A DNA stretch of 64,000 nt, from positions 16,140 to 80,139 of the forward strand of contig JAPLFY010000028.1 in NCBI GenBank assembly GCA_026390435.1, written 5' to 3'. Shown one piece after another: positions 19,051 to 29,200 of the stretch (position 1 is the first letter of the stretch; every line of letters begins with the position of its first letter). The stretch is from Pseudomonadota bacterium. GTDB lineage: Bacteria > Bdellovibrionota_B > Oligoflexia > Oligoflexales > CAIYRB01. The notes under the pieces were generated by a model. It worked only from the letters and a program-made list of their open reading frames with translations, was not told where the DNA came from and ran no database searches. The position numbers and the translations under genes were made by a program.

Positions 19051-20550
19051 TCATTTAAGCTCGCATCGCCGGTTCATCAAGAGCTTGATCCATTTGGCTT
19101 GCATTAGATCAGCATCATCGTCGCCCTCGATGGCAATTTCTGGACGAAGTTTGTCGCCGCTGGCTGTTAACGCCGTGCTCGAGAATTTAATCTTTAGTTC
19201 CCGCAGCTCTTTGCCATTCTCACTTTCAAATACCTTGAGCGTCGCTGACCCAGCAACCGGGATACATGGCTCGGTATTATAAACAAGGTCGTAAGTGATA
19301 CCTGCAAACGTCAGTGATGAGTACCATTTGCTACCACTCCCAGTGTCTATACCAGTTTTATGCAGCGTCCCCGTAGCGACTACATGCGCTAATGGATTTT
19401 CGCTTGCGTCAAAGTGGGACTGAACGACGACCGGATTGACCGGTCGCGATTGATCGGTATGCGAGAGATCGCTTAACAAATGCTCGTTGCCGTCGACGAT
19501 CTGCTCTGATCTGGTTACCAGATACGTAGACGACTTTTGCCGAAGGTGAGCGGTGTTGGGTACCGCAGCCGCTGAAGACGAGGTCGCTGACCACATCGTC
19601 AAACGGTAACCGGATGCCCCAAATTTTGTGTCCACTGTGACCGCGTTTGGTGCAAGCACACCTTTTTTGCGCGGTATATAAGTGCGACTTAAACTACCGC
19701 TACTCTGAAATCTTTCGAGTACAGTAAGACCACTCATCTGCTGGTTATCGGACCACTTCACGCGGGCATAGGTACCATTTGCTACGCCACTCGCTCCTTT
19801 GGCGCCATCGCCTGCCTCCGGATAACAATTCATGACAGCACTAGTTTGGCCGGTGATGGCGTTCTTCGCTACCCAAAAGCGATGCGATTCAAACGCTAAG
19901 TCACTACTGTATTGCGTTTGAATCGCGTCATTGACGGCAATGGTCAGACTGCGATTGTCCTTGGCTATGTCCTCAACCATACTCTTGAAGCGAAATGGCG
20001 CCAGGAGCGTCAGACTTACAGTGGGAGCTTGCTCCGGGTACTGCACCAAAAAAGGCTCCAAGTACATAAACAAATTGCTTGTCTTCGAATTCTTCGAGTT
20101 TGCGAATACGGACGTTGCGTCGGTGCTCTCTGGCCAAGTTAAAGGGCCACCACGAGTCTGCAATGAGCTACCTAAGTAGCAATCCATAGCGAATGCACCG
20201 GCACTAATCTGCTGTACTGGTAGATCTGAAGTCTCAGTTGCAGTTGCTGTCGCCAATTTTAAGCCAGCTTTATGCTCTGACGGCAGCTGGCCTGCTGCCG
20301 CAGCCGAAGACGCTGATTCAAAACCACTCTGCACGAGCATGGCCATTAGCTCTTTACTTGCTGCAATCTCAGCTGCCGTCGGGGCGGTTGCTAATGACCA
20401 GCCAGTGGGGTCAGGATCGGTGGGTTTTACTTCGACGACTTTTTTTTGCGACTTCAAACCCGCGATAATGCCGCTGCCACCACCTTGAGCACAGGTGGAT
20501 AGAGCGTAAGCCGTGAGGCACAGCAATGTTGTTTGAACCCAATTAGCCAT
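19051..20550 (-). CDS. Predicted lipoprotein of unknown function
   Basis: A 499-residue protein with a lipoprotein signal: MANWVQTTLLCL, then the lipobox ALSTC (Cys20). After a short Gly-rich stretch the mature part is Ser/Thr/Ala-rich with few strong motifs. The pattern of alternating hydrophobic residues suggests beta structure. I do not recognise the family. The ATG at 20550 is chosen because it puts the signal peptide at the N-terminus; an in-frame start 17 codons earlier would spoil it. Its C-terminus ends close to the P-type ATPase gene, tail to tail. Confidence 0.65.
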   Translation of the reverse strand: MANWVQTTLLCLTAYALSTCAQGGGSGIIAGLKSQKKVVEVKPTDPDPTGWSLATAPTAAEIAASKELMAMLVQSGFESASSAAAAGQLPSEHKAGLKLATATATETSDLPVQQISAGAFAMDCYLGSSLQTRGGPLTWPESTDATSVFANSKNSKTSNLFMYLEPFLVQYPEQAPTVSLTLLAPFRFKSMVEDIAKDNRSLTIAVNDAIQTQYSSDLAFESHRFWVAKNAITGQTSAVMNCYPEAGDGAKGASGVANGTYARVKWSDNQQMSGLTVLERFQSSGSLSRTYIPRKKGVLAPNAVTVDTKFGASGYRLTMWSATSSSAAAVPNTAHLRQKSSTYLVTRSEQIVDGNEHLLSDLSHTDQSRPVNPVVVQSHFDASENPLAHVVATGTLHKTGIDTGSGSKWYSSLTFAGITYDLVYNTEPCIPVAGSATLKVFESENGKELRELKIKFSSTALTASGDKLRPEIAIEGDDDADLMQAKWIKLLMNRRCELK

Positions 20551-20905
20551 ACATGATCCGGAAGCCGCGAATATCCAAGAACTGCAACTAACCTTGGTCA
20601 CAAACCACCAGTCCCTAAGGATAGTTACTTTGCGCCACCTGGTGAATCGGCAATGTCCATGAATTCTTTAGAAAATGAAAAATATGGCAATGTTTTTGGG
20701 GGCTTAAAATTTTCACCCAGCCCCCCGCCAAGCAAGGTACATCTACTCTTTTTTCAAAGTTATATCAGGAGGTTGTCTGCCCCTTTGGAACGGACCATTG
20801 GTGGGAGTTCTTCGGACAATCCAGTATCATATCTATAGCTTTCTCTGGAGCTTGCTCTTGAGTCAGCAACTGGACCCATTGAACTCACGACCGGAGAGGT
20901 AGGCA
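20551..20905. other. Divergent intergenic stretch with one hairpin
   Basis: It separates the lipoprotein gene (minus) from the CBS gene (plus), so it should hold both promoters; no clear -35/-10 pair was found. A perfect 7-bp inverted repeat (GGGGGCT at 20698-20704, AGCCCCC at 20719-20725) has an AT-rich 14-base loop. It lacks a T-run on either outgoing side. No convincing gene is present. Confidence 0.5.
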
Positions 20906-21733
20906 TTGCCACGCACAAATCCTAGCTATCACATCGCCAAACCAGTCATCGCCATGCACGAATCAGCATCTGTTAGTGACGCTCTCGAGTTAATGAACGA
21001 AAAGAAGATTAGCTGCTTACTACTGCATAACGACAAAGAAAAAATTGTCGGCATACTGACCGAGCGTGACGTCATCAGAAAGTTGATTCCACTCGAGGTT
21101 GAAGACAAATTCGAACGCCAAGTTGGCCTGATCGCAACCCGCGAAGTTTACTTTGCCGACATCGATCGTTTACATGAGTCGGTCGTGAGACTGCATTTCG
21201 AGAAGAAGATTCGCCACTTCCCTGTCCTGCGTGGCAACGTCGCAACACTGGAAAACGTCGTCGGAATGGTCACAGTGACTGACATCATTAGGCACTATCT
21301 AAATAGTGAATTCAAAGAGTCGGCACCGGCCAAACGCAAAGACCCTAATCTTCGACCATTATCAGTCATTTGCAAGCAGCCAGATCAGATTGGATTTTAC
21401 CAAGCACAATTCGCCAAGGCAAAATTTGACGTCACCAGGGTGTCGGATCCGGCAAAGTTTTTCCGCGAAAATACCGGTGGGGATATACCGCTCATTTTTG
21501 ATTTTGATGGCTATTCACAGAAAGATCTATCAAACCTGATCGTGCAGGCGAAAAAATATAGTGGGCATTTAATTATGACTGTCTCAGATCCAGGTATAGT
21601 AAATCTATTCCGGCGATACTTAGATAAGCAGCGTCAGACAATTGCTCTAAAACCCCTAGATACTGATTATCTCACCTGGCTGCTGACGACCAAATGGCGT
21701 CAACTGGAGTCATCGACGACAAACAAAGTCTAA
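20906..21733 (+). CDS. CBS-pair protein fused to a receiver-like domain
   Basis: Residues 1-135 form a CBS-domain pair (ILTERDVIRK in the first, GMVTVTDIIRHY in the second), which usually senses adenine nucleotides. Residues about 150-265 look like a response-regulator receiver: alternating strands and helices, LIFDFDG at the place of the phospho-acceptor Asp, and a late ALKP with the conserved Lys-Pro. The first acidic pair of a receiver is not evident, so it may be a pseudo-receiver. The TTG start has GGAGAGGTAGG upstream. A strong terminator follows. It is probably a cytoplasmic regulator with an unknown partner. Confidence 0.75.
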   Translation: MPRTNPSYHIAKPVIAMHESASVSDALELMNEKKISCLLLHNDKEKIVGILTERDVIRKLIPLEVEDKFERQVGLIATREVYFADIDRLHESVVRLHFEKKIRHFPVLRGNVATLENVVGMVTVTDIIRHYLNSEFKESAPAKRKDPNLRPLSVICKQPDQIGFYQAQFAKAKFDVTRVSDPAKFFRENTGGDIPLIFDFDGYSQKDLSNLIVQAKKYSGHLIMTVSDPGIVNLFRRYLDKQRQTIALKPLDTDYLTWLLTTKWRQLESSTTNKV

Positions 21734-21746
21734 CGAAGTAAACAAA

Positions 21747-21773
21747 AGGCCCGCTGAGCGGGCCTCATTTTTT
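21747..21773 (+). terminator. Intrinsic terminator after the CBS-receiver gene
   Basis: An 8-bp GC-rich stem (AGGCCCGC / GCGGGCCT, 3-base loop) is followed by CATTTTTT. It lies 14 bases after the stop and just before the converging lipoprotein gene end. Confidence 0.9.
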
Positions 21774-21785
21774 CGTCTAAAGATC

Positions 21786-22253
21786 TCAGAGAGACTTTAG
21801 GTAGTCTACCACTTCAGCAAGCTCTGGATTAGCGTGGAAGCAAATATTGCCATTCCGCACTTTATCCACCAATGCTGTTACCGCTTGCAGCTCTACTTTG
21901 AATCCAGCTAGGTCATCCGACTTTTTGAGGACACGAGTGGTGGAGATAGGCTCACTACCTTGAAATTGCGTCGCACGCGCTGTAATCACCAAACTCGCAT
22001 AGTCCAATGTGTAGTAATTGGAATGGCCATAGCTTTGGATGCCTGAGACTTCTAATGTGGTTGGCAACAACGATAAGTTTACACTCAGAGAATGCGGTGA
22101 ACACTCCGTGCTCAAAAAGTAGGTTTTGCCCTCGGCTTGAAACCGAGGTAGCAAAGCTACTTCATCAGTCAAACTGGAAATTGACTGAGCCTGGTATCCG
22201 CAACCGGATACGCCTAGAGTCGAAGCTGCCAAGAACCATGCTGCTAATTTCAT
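21786..22253 (-). CDS. Small predicted lipoprotein
   Basis: A 155-residue protein with a lipobox signal (MKLAAWFLAASTLGVSGC, Cys18), so probably anchored to a membrane from the periplasmic side. The mature part has one Cys near the middle and one near the end and no motif I recognise. The ATG at 22253 has GGAGAG about 6 bases upstream; a longer frame reaching 22316 has no such site and would bury the signal peptide. It converges on the CBS-receiver gene terminator. Confidence 0.7.
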   Translation of the reverse strand: MKLAAWFLAASTLGVSGCGYQAQSISSLTDEVALLPRFQAEGKTYFLSTECSPHSLSVNLSLLPTTLEVSGIQSYGHSNYYTLDYASLVITARATQFQGSEPISTTRVLKKSDDLAGFKVELQAVTALVDKVRNGNICFHANPELAEVVDYLKSL

Positions 22254-22416
22254 ATTGATCTCTCCTTGAGGCCGCCTGACGGAGGTAGCATTTAATTTTA
22301 GAGCGACAAAAAGCAACCCACAAATGGAGGGATACTTAATTCTATCCTGTGAAGCAAGGGTTCTCTGGGTACAAAGAAGTGCCCACTCATAGTCGACAGT
22401 AAGCAGCTCTGTAATG

Positions 22417-22575
22417 TCAGTCAGTCTGCCGCAGCAGCTGCCATATTCCCAAAGCCAGCACAGCGCAGAGTGCCGTACCTGAGGCCGTGTAGAATGCCAC
22501 GGCCGACCGATAAGTCGTCATCAACCACCCAGTTAGCAAACTAGCTGGCATCCCTAGGCTCGCAATCAACGCCCT
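22417..22575 (-). pseudogene. Possible C-terminal remnant of an MFS transporter
   Basis: The 53-codon open frame directly after the stop of the CBS gene, in the same frame, reads as a transporter tail: ALIASLGMPASLLTGWLM, a short loop, then a hydrophobic helix ending in Arg-Gln-Thr-Asp and a stop. This resembles the last two helices of major facilitator proteins. It has no start or upstream part, so it would be a relic left by deletion. The call is by eye only. The rest of the gap (22254-22416) shows no gene. Confidence 0.4.
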
Positions 22576-23085
22576 CTAGTGAGGCGCTGCTGCCACAGCA
22601 CTCTGCTTGAATTGGTATTCATACTCAAAAACATTAGCCTGCATGACTACTGGGCTATCCGTGATATACCGCGTCAACTCGTCAATCACAAATTCCCGCT
22701 CTTCTAGACAGCTTTTAACTACATCGCCAATCGAAATGACACCAATCACCCGATGGTCATCTAGCACTGGAAGATGACGTATAAATTTATTTATCATAAT
22801 TGCCATGCACTCTTCCATGGTAGTCTCGGGTGTCACGAAAAGTACATGCGTCGACATGACCTCACCGACTTTGGTAGTTGCCGACGACCGGCCAAGCAGA
22901 ATGATTTTACGCGCGTAGTCCCGCTCAGTGATCACGCCACGCAAAAGCTCAAATTCAGTGACTATAAGCGCTCCAAGATTATACTTGGCAAACATGGTTA
23001 CGGCATCAAGCACAGTCGATTCAGGACTGATCGTGCAGACTTCTTGCGTACTTTTACCCCTCAGAATCTGTCCAACCGTAACCAT
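22576..23085 (-). CDS. Two-CBS-domain protein
   Basis: A 169-residue cytoplasmic protein made almost wholly of a CBS pair: the first domain spans about 8-62 (GVITERDYARK at its end), the second about 75-130 (GVISIGDVVKS at its end). A short C-terminal tail follows. Stand-alone CBS pairs bind adenosine nucleotides and regulate partner enzymes or channels; the partner here is unknown. The ATG has AGGAGG 6 bases upstream, a strong site. The stop is followed in frame by a transporter-like fragment. Confidence 0.85.
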   Translation of the reverse strand: MVTVGQILRGKSTQEVCTISPESTVLDAVTMFAKYNLGALIVTEFELLRGVITERDYARKIILLGRSSATTKVGEVMSTHVLFVTPETTMEECMAIMINKFIRHLPVLDDHRVIGVISIGDVVKSCLEEREFVIDELTRYITDSPVVMQANVFEYEYQFKQSAVAAAPH

Positions 23086-23367
23086 AGAAACCTCCTAATT
23101 AGATAAGGTCGTCTTCCAGTTGTCATTGCTACCAAGTAATGAAGCTACTGCAAGCCATGGGCCAAGTGTCGAAAAGACTTGGACACGTCGCGTATCGGCA
23201 AAATATGTAGTCGATCGACGACAACCTGCAGTCAAAAAGAGTCACAAATCGTTTTAAAGCCCAATGTTCAGTCGGACCTGTGAGACTAATCCTCACAATA
23301 AGTTGTAAGTTGCACTATCATCTTGCTTCGGCTTTGACTGACTCGCGGACAATTGGGGGTTTGACTT

Positions 23368-24408
23368 TTGGAGCGACACTCACGAACTTCACTGGGTACT
23401 TTTCTGGTGACCTTAGGGCTCATCCTAAGTCTGACGATTTGGCTGATTCAGCCCTATTTGATGGCACTCATGACCGGGGCATTCATGGCCCTTTTAGCCC
23501 AACCAGCATATCGATTGCTGCGGCGGTCCATGTCACCGAAATTTGCCGCCGGCGTCGCTACCCTCGGTCTGATCTTGCTGGTGGTTTTGCCATTGGGACT
23601 GTTCACGCTGCTAGTCGTGAGGCAAGCCATCATGATTAGCGGCTCGATATCGCAGCTGCATTTATCGTCCATGGACCAGGTGCTAGACAGACTTAGCCAG
23701 TGGTGGCCGCTATCTTTGGTGGTGGAAAGCCCTGAAGCGCTCAAGCAGATGATCACCCAGTTACTCAACCAGTGGGGCGGCGCCGCAACCAAGCTCATGG
23801 TGGAGTTGGCTAAGGGAATTCCTGATAATTTAATGCAGATGGCATTGGCGGCCCTGGCTTGCTTCTTTATCGTGATGGACGGTGGGCGCCTCGTGTCCTG
23901 GATTGGGTCGCTGATTCCTCTGGCCCCTCAGATCCGGGAAAAGCTCGCGGCCTCATTCAAAAATACAGCAATTTCAGTTGTTTGGGCGAGCATGGCAGCG
24001 GCAGCAGCCCAGGCATTGCTCATGGGTATCGCATACTTAGTTACGGGAGTTCCGGCAGCTGCGCTTGCGGCTGCAGCGACATTCATCTTTGCTTGGATTC
24101 CGCTACTGGGCAGCGTTCCTGTCTGGATTTCCGGACTCATTTATCTGTATGCACAAGGGAACATTACGGCCTTAGTAATCCTGATCGTATTTGGGGCCAT
24201 CACCGGAGTGCTGGATAACGTGGTAAGGCCATGGGTGCTCCGGGGACGCGGAGAAATGCATCCGCTAGTGAGCTTGGTTGCCATTTTTGGTGGGCTCAAA
24301 ATGTTTGGCATCATGGGCGTGTTTTTTGGCCCGATTATGGTGGCAAGTCTTTTGACTTTGCTGCAGGTGTGGCCGACAGTAGCTAAGGAAGAGGGCATTG
24401 CCCTCTGA
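23368..24408 (+). CDS. AI-2E family transporter (PerM-like), second copy
   Basis: A 346-residue inner-membrane permease of the same family as 5670-6764 but only distantly similar. It shows the N-terminal helix pair, a soluble loop (about 90-140), then helices with the WIPLLGSVPVWI segment and a C-terminal GIMGVFFGPIMVA typical of the family. The substrate is unknown. The TTG start is uncertain: only a run of G (GGGGG) lies upstream, and no in-frame ATG precedes the first helix. The radD gene follows in the same direction after 46 bases. Confidence 0.82.
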   Translation: MERHSRTSLGTFLVTLGLILSLTIWLIQPYLMALMTGAFMALLAQPAYRLLRRSMSPKFAAGVATLGLILLVVLPLGLFTLLVVRQAIMISGSISQLHLSSMDQVLDRLSQWWPLSLVVESPEALKQMITQLLNQWGGAATKLMVELAKGIPDNLMQMALAALACFFIVMDGGRLVSWIGSLIPLAPQIREKLAASFKNTAISVVWASMAAAAAQALLMGIAYLVTGVPAAALAAAATFIFAWIPLLGSVPVWISGLIYLYAQGNITALVILIVFGAITGVLDNVVRPWVLRGRGEMHPLVSLVAIFGGLKMFGIMGVFFGPIMVASLLTLLQVWPTVAKEEGIAL

Positions 24409-24454
24409 CACTCAATGATCTCAGGCTCCACCATCTGACGTCGCGGAATAAAGT

Positions 24455-26182
24455 ATGTACCAGTTACGCCCTTATCAAAAAGAGGCAGTGGATTCTGCTA
24501 TCAATCATTTCCGCAAGCAGCGTCACCCCGCAGTGATCGTCTTGCCCACTGGTGCGGGCAAGAGTTTGGTCATCGCAGAATTGGCACGGATCGCTAAAGG
24601 GCGCGTGCTGGTTTTGGCTCACGTCAAAGAGTTGGTTGAGCAAAATTACAGTAAATACGTCAGCTACGACCTGGCTGCCGGCATTTACTCGGCAGGTTTA
24701 GAGCGCAAAGATAAGACCGAAAAGGTGATCTTTGGCAGTATTCAATCCGTGGCACGGGCCAACGAGTCTTTTTTTGCTGGCTTCTCTTTGCTAATCATTG
24801 ATGAGTGCCACCGCGTTTCCATCGCAGAAGACACGCAATACGCGAGCGTCATTCGCATGCTGCGCAATGCCAATCCGCAGCTTTGTATACTCGGTCTAAC
24901 TGCAACTCCGTACCGTATGGGCTTAGGCTGGATTTATCAGTTTCATGTTGCTGGTATGATGCGCACGGAAGAAGACCGATTATTTAAAAAATGTGTATAC
25001 GAGCTCTCGCTCGCCTCAATGATCGAGAATAATTACCTAACTCAGCCGATTAAAATTGATTCGCCGGTAGCTTGCTATGATTTTTCCAGTCTTAAAAAGT
25101 CTGGGCCGAACGGCACCTTCGCCCTGATCGATATCGAAGGTATTCTCAAAGACCAGTCTCGCATCACCCCGGTAATTGTCGAGAATATCGTGGCCATGGC
25201 TGAAGACCGCCAGGGAGTCATGATCTTTACTGGCTCAGTGCGACACGCGGAAGAAATCCTTGGCTACCTCCCTCAGGAGAGTTCGGCCATGGTCGTGGGT
25301 GATACTGCGTCGGCGGACCGCGACACCATCATTCAGCGCTTTAAAGATCGCCGGCTTAAATACCTAGTTAATGTCTCCGTACTAACCACTGGTTTTGATG
25401 CACCCCATGTCGATCTCATCGCAGTGCTCCGGCCTACCGAATCGGTCAGTCTTTATCAGCAGATCATCGGTCGTGGCCTTAGACTCAGTCCGGGAAAAGA
25501 GGACTGCCTCATCTTGGATTACACAGGTCAGGGACATGACCTATTCCGACCCGAGATTGAGGAGGACAAGCCCTCGGATGAGGCGGTGATCGTGACCGTG
25601 GCGTGCCCACAATGCGGCCATGACAATCAGTTCTGGGGCCTGGTCGATGACGAGGGTACGGTCGTCGAGCATTTTGGTCGCAAGTGTAAAGGTGCTTTCG
25701 AAGACCCCCACACAGCCGAGATGGAGCGCTGCTCATATTTCTTCAGATCCAAACGTTGCCGCAAGTGCGATACGGAAAATGACATTGCCGCGCGCGTATG
25801 CTCAGGTTGTCAGGAGGTTTTGGTCGACCCGGACAAGTCACTCCGCGAAGCCATGTCTCTCAAAGATGCGCATGTGATGCGGCCAGATTCTATGGAGTTT
25901 AATGCGAGGGCAGACAAGCGCGGAAATGATTATCTGGAGATTCGCTACTACGATTGTGATGGCAATCATCTGAAGGAATTCTTCTATTTAAACAACAATT
26001 CCGACTTGCGGGCCTTTGACTATAACTTCCTGCGGATGCACCTGCGACTTCCCGAGGCAAAGCTGGACATAAGAAGCGTCGAAGACGCAATCGAATACCA
26101 GAATCACTACCGCCTCCCCATGTTCATTATCGCGAGGCAAAAGAAGCATTTCTGGGAGATCCGCGAGAAAATCTTCCCCTAA
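24455..26182 (+). CDS. radD: RadD-like DEAD/DEAH-box helicase (YejH)
   Basis: The 575 residues match E. coli RadD in length and layout. RadD is an ATPase that acts in double-strand-break repair with RecA and single-strand-binding protein. Motifs: RPYQKEAV near the start, Walker A LPTGAGKS (30-37), DECH (116-119), LTATPYR, and the C-terminal RecA-like lobe with QIIGRGLR. A four-Cys zinc region follows (CPQCG, later CRKCD and CSGCQ), as in RadD. The ATG has GGAATAAAGT upstream. It converges on the SNF2 gene with 32 bases between stops. Confidence 0.85.
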   Translation: MYQLRPYQKEAVDSAINHFRKQRHPAVIVLPTGAGKSLVIAELARIAKGRVLVLAHVKELVEQNYSKYVSYDLAAGIYSAGLERKDKTEKVIFGSIQSVARANESFFAGFSLLIIDECHRVSIAEDTQYASVIRMLRNANPQLCILGLTATPYRMGLGWIYQFHVAGMMRTEEDRLFKKCVYELSLASMIENNYLTQPIKIDSPVACYDFSSLKKSGPNGTFALIDIEGILKDQSRITPVIVENIVAMAEDRQGVMIFTGSVRHAEEILGYLPQESSAMVVGDTASADRDTIIQRFKDRRLKYLVNVSVLTTGFDAPHVDLIAVLRPTESVSLYQQIIGRGLRLSPGKEDCLILDYTGQGHDLFRPEIEEDKPSDEAVIVTVACPQCGHDNQFWGLVDDEGTVVEHFGRKCKGAFEDPHTAEMERCSYFFRSKRCRKCDTENDIAARVCSGCQEVLVDPDKSLREAMSLKDAHVMRPDSMEFNARADKRGNDYLEIRYYDCDGNHLKEFFYLNNNSDLRAFDYNFLRMHLRLPEAKLDIRSVEDAIEYQNHYRLPMFIIARQKKHFWEIREKIFP

Positions 26183-26214
26183 TCTAGGAAATTCTGGCGC
26201 TTTAGCGACAGAAG

Positions 26215-29200
26215 CTAACTAAACAGGAAGTCGAGATCCTTGGCCGTCATGTCGGCCATGACATTGCCATCGTCCGCGATAATGCCCTCGACTAGTTGCC
26301 GCTTTGCAGCCTGCAGCGAGAGGATTTTCTCTTCCACAGTACCACGTGCGATTAACCTATAGGCAAACACGTGATTCACCTGACCGATCCTATGGGCACG
26401 GTCGATGGCTTGCGCCTCACTAGCCGGGTTCCACCATGGATCGAGGATGAAGCAGTAGTCGGCTGCCGTTAGGTTGAGGCCAACACCGCCAGCTTTTAGA
26501 CTGATCAAGAATACGCGGACATTGGGATCGTTTTGAAAGTGTTCTACGCGTTCTTTGCGGTCAGTCGTGGAGCCATCGAGATATTCATAAACAATCCCCT
26601 TGGCATCTAAGCGCTGACGCACGATGGATAACATGGAGGTAAACTGGCTAAACACCAGTGCTTTGCGCCCAGAATCCATCACTTCTTGGAGTTCATCTTC
26701 AAGCAGGTCTAGTTTGGCACTGCTCTCCCCAACACGCCCAGAATCAATGAGACCAGGGTGACAAGCTAGCTGACGCAGCCTAAGCAGCGCCTCCAGAACA
26801 TGCATGCGCGACTTGCCGAGGCCAGCCGACTTGATCTTCTTCTTGAGCGAGTCGCGATAATGTGCCGCCAACTCGTCGTACTCTTTTTGCTGGTCGGGTT
26901 CGAGCACGCAGTAGACGGTGCTTTCGGTCTTGCCCGGTAGTTCCGGTAGGACCTGCTCTTTCGTGCGGCGCAGGATAAATGGCCGCAATGCTCGCGCCAG
27001 CGTTTCCAGCTTACTGCCCGTGAGCTTGCCGCTACTGCTAAATAATTCGCCGAATACAGCAGCACTGTCTAACATGCCGGGATTCAAAAAGCGGAAAATC
27101 GATCCTAGTTCGGCAATTCGGTTCTCTACCGGTGTACCCGACATCGCCAGTCGATGTTGCGCCTTGAGCGCACGCACAGCTTTCGCCGATTGGGTACTCT
27201 CATTTTTGATTGCTTGCGCTTCGTCCAACACGACGTAGTCAAACGAAAAGGCTTGGAGCATTTCGACATCGCTACGCAATGTGCCGTAGGATGTGACGAT
27301 TAGGTCATACTTCGATAGTGATTTTACGTCGCGCATCCGCGACGCACCAACGTGAGCCAACACTTTCAGTGTCGGCGTGAATCGCTTGGCTTCATCTTGC
27401 CAGTTATAAATCAAACTGGTCGGCGCCACGATCAAGGTTGGCTGGGTAACTTCTCCCCGCTCCTTTAAAGCGACACTGCGTTTATGCAGATGGGCAAGCA
27501 CCTGTACTGTTTTACCTAGACCCATGTCGTCAGCTAAACAGCCACCAAATCCGAATTGCTCAAGAAACTCTAGCCAGCCTAGACCTTGCTTCTGGTAGGG
27601 GCGCAGTTCACCGATAAAGGCAGGGTCTGGCTCCAGAGGCGCTATGCCAGAGAATGCTGCTAATTTCTGTCTATATGCCGTAAACGATTGATCTAGATTG
27701 GCCTCGGCTGCCTCAGAAACTAAGACATCCAAAAAGGCTGCATGACTGGTCCGGTAGCGCAGCTCGTCGCTCTGGCCGTCTTCACCCATTCGCAAAATAG
27801 GATCTAGTTTTTTTAGCCAAGCTTCGGGCAAAAGTCCGACTGTTCCATCGCCGAGTTGTACACGGTTGTCGCCGCGACGCAATGCCTCGAGTAGCCTAGG
27901 CAACTCAACGATTGTGCCACCGCCAAAGTCGAAACTAGCTCGCAGGTCGAGCCAATCGACGCCTGATTTTACATCGACATTGAAGCTGCGCCCTGTACGT
28001 AGTTTTTTACCCTCAGCTTCCACCGCCCAGCCCTGAGCACCAAGGTCACCGACTAATGTAGGCAGGATGGCCGCATCGACAAAAACGTCGGCACCAGTCA
28101 CTGCACGTCCTGCCGAAGGGTGTACCCCAGCGTGTTCACATAAATCTCTAACGAGCTGCTCTTCCCGCAGCCTATCCCGGCGCAACACAATGCGCGGTGG
28201 AGGCGGCGGTTCTGGAGCAGCAGGTTTTTGCTCTACTCCTTCAACTAGCGCTGCCGTGTTCGCTACTTCTGAAGGGGCTTCAATCTGATGCTGACGTGGC
28301 CCGCGTCTGGCGCCTCGCCGTGAATCTTGCTGACGTTGCTGCGGCGTGGTTGGAGCTGGCGGCGCCTCGTATTCAAAATCATAGTTCGCCAGGAGTACCA
28401 TGGCTTTATCAGTGATCGGCGTGGCCAAAAAGATGAGTTTAGGCTTGGCTTCACCCACCACGATGCGCCATCCACTATCACTCGGTAGATCAAGTTGCGG
28501 TGCATTGGGTAGATCGACGAAAGAACGAAGAAAAGCAGCCTGATCGGCTTTCGGGACTTTGATCGACTGCACTTGCCTAAGTGTATTGATCCATCCACAA
28601 AGCCTTGGATCGGGCATCGGTATATGAATAATGCGATCTTTGAAGATCACTAGTCCGTCTGGGAATGCGGCCAAAATATCGAGTAACGGCACAGTGATGC
28701 GGCCGCGGCGGAATTCACCGCGCACAATCCACGTTCTATCTTGCTTGCGCACGGCAACGGCTAGGCGAAATATCCACGGATCTCGCATATCCCACGACAG
28801 GGCATGGAAGGCCTCGACACCGATAGTAACGGTGCTTTCTAACTTTGCATCGTCAACGCCGATCCAGCCTAGGCGCCCCGTTTGGGCCATCAGAGTGATC
28901 AGCTGCGGCCGCAAACTTTCGGCGATGACAAAGGCATGCACTCTAGTTCTAAGAGGCGCGTTTGGTTCATCCCACGAGCCTGCTCTTGATAGGGTAGTGC
29001 TGGCAGTGCCAAAAAGATGCGTCAGTATGTCGCGATCGGGCCCTTCAGCAAAACTCTCTAATGCTCGTACATCGATTGGCGCAGCAACGAGTTGTGCTGG
29101 TTGCTTGCCGCCGCTGCCTGCATCTTGCGGCTCCGCGGCACCGCTACTACCTTGGCCAATGCGCCTAAAAATACAAACAGTTAGAAGTCCACTACGGCGC

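Noticed and set aside
20653..20838. A 61-codon plus-strand open frame upstream of the CBS-receiver gene
   Set aside because: Composition is unlike a protein and it spans the hairpin; no ribosome site precedes it.
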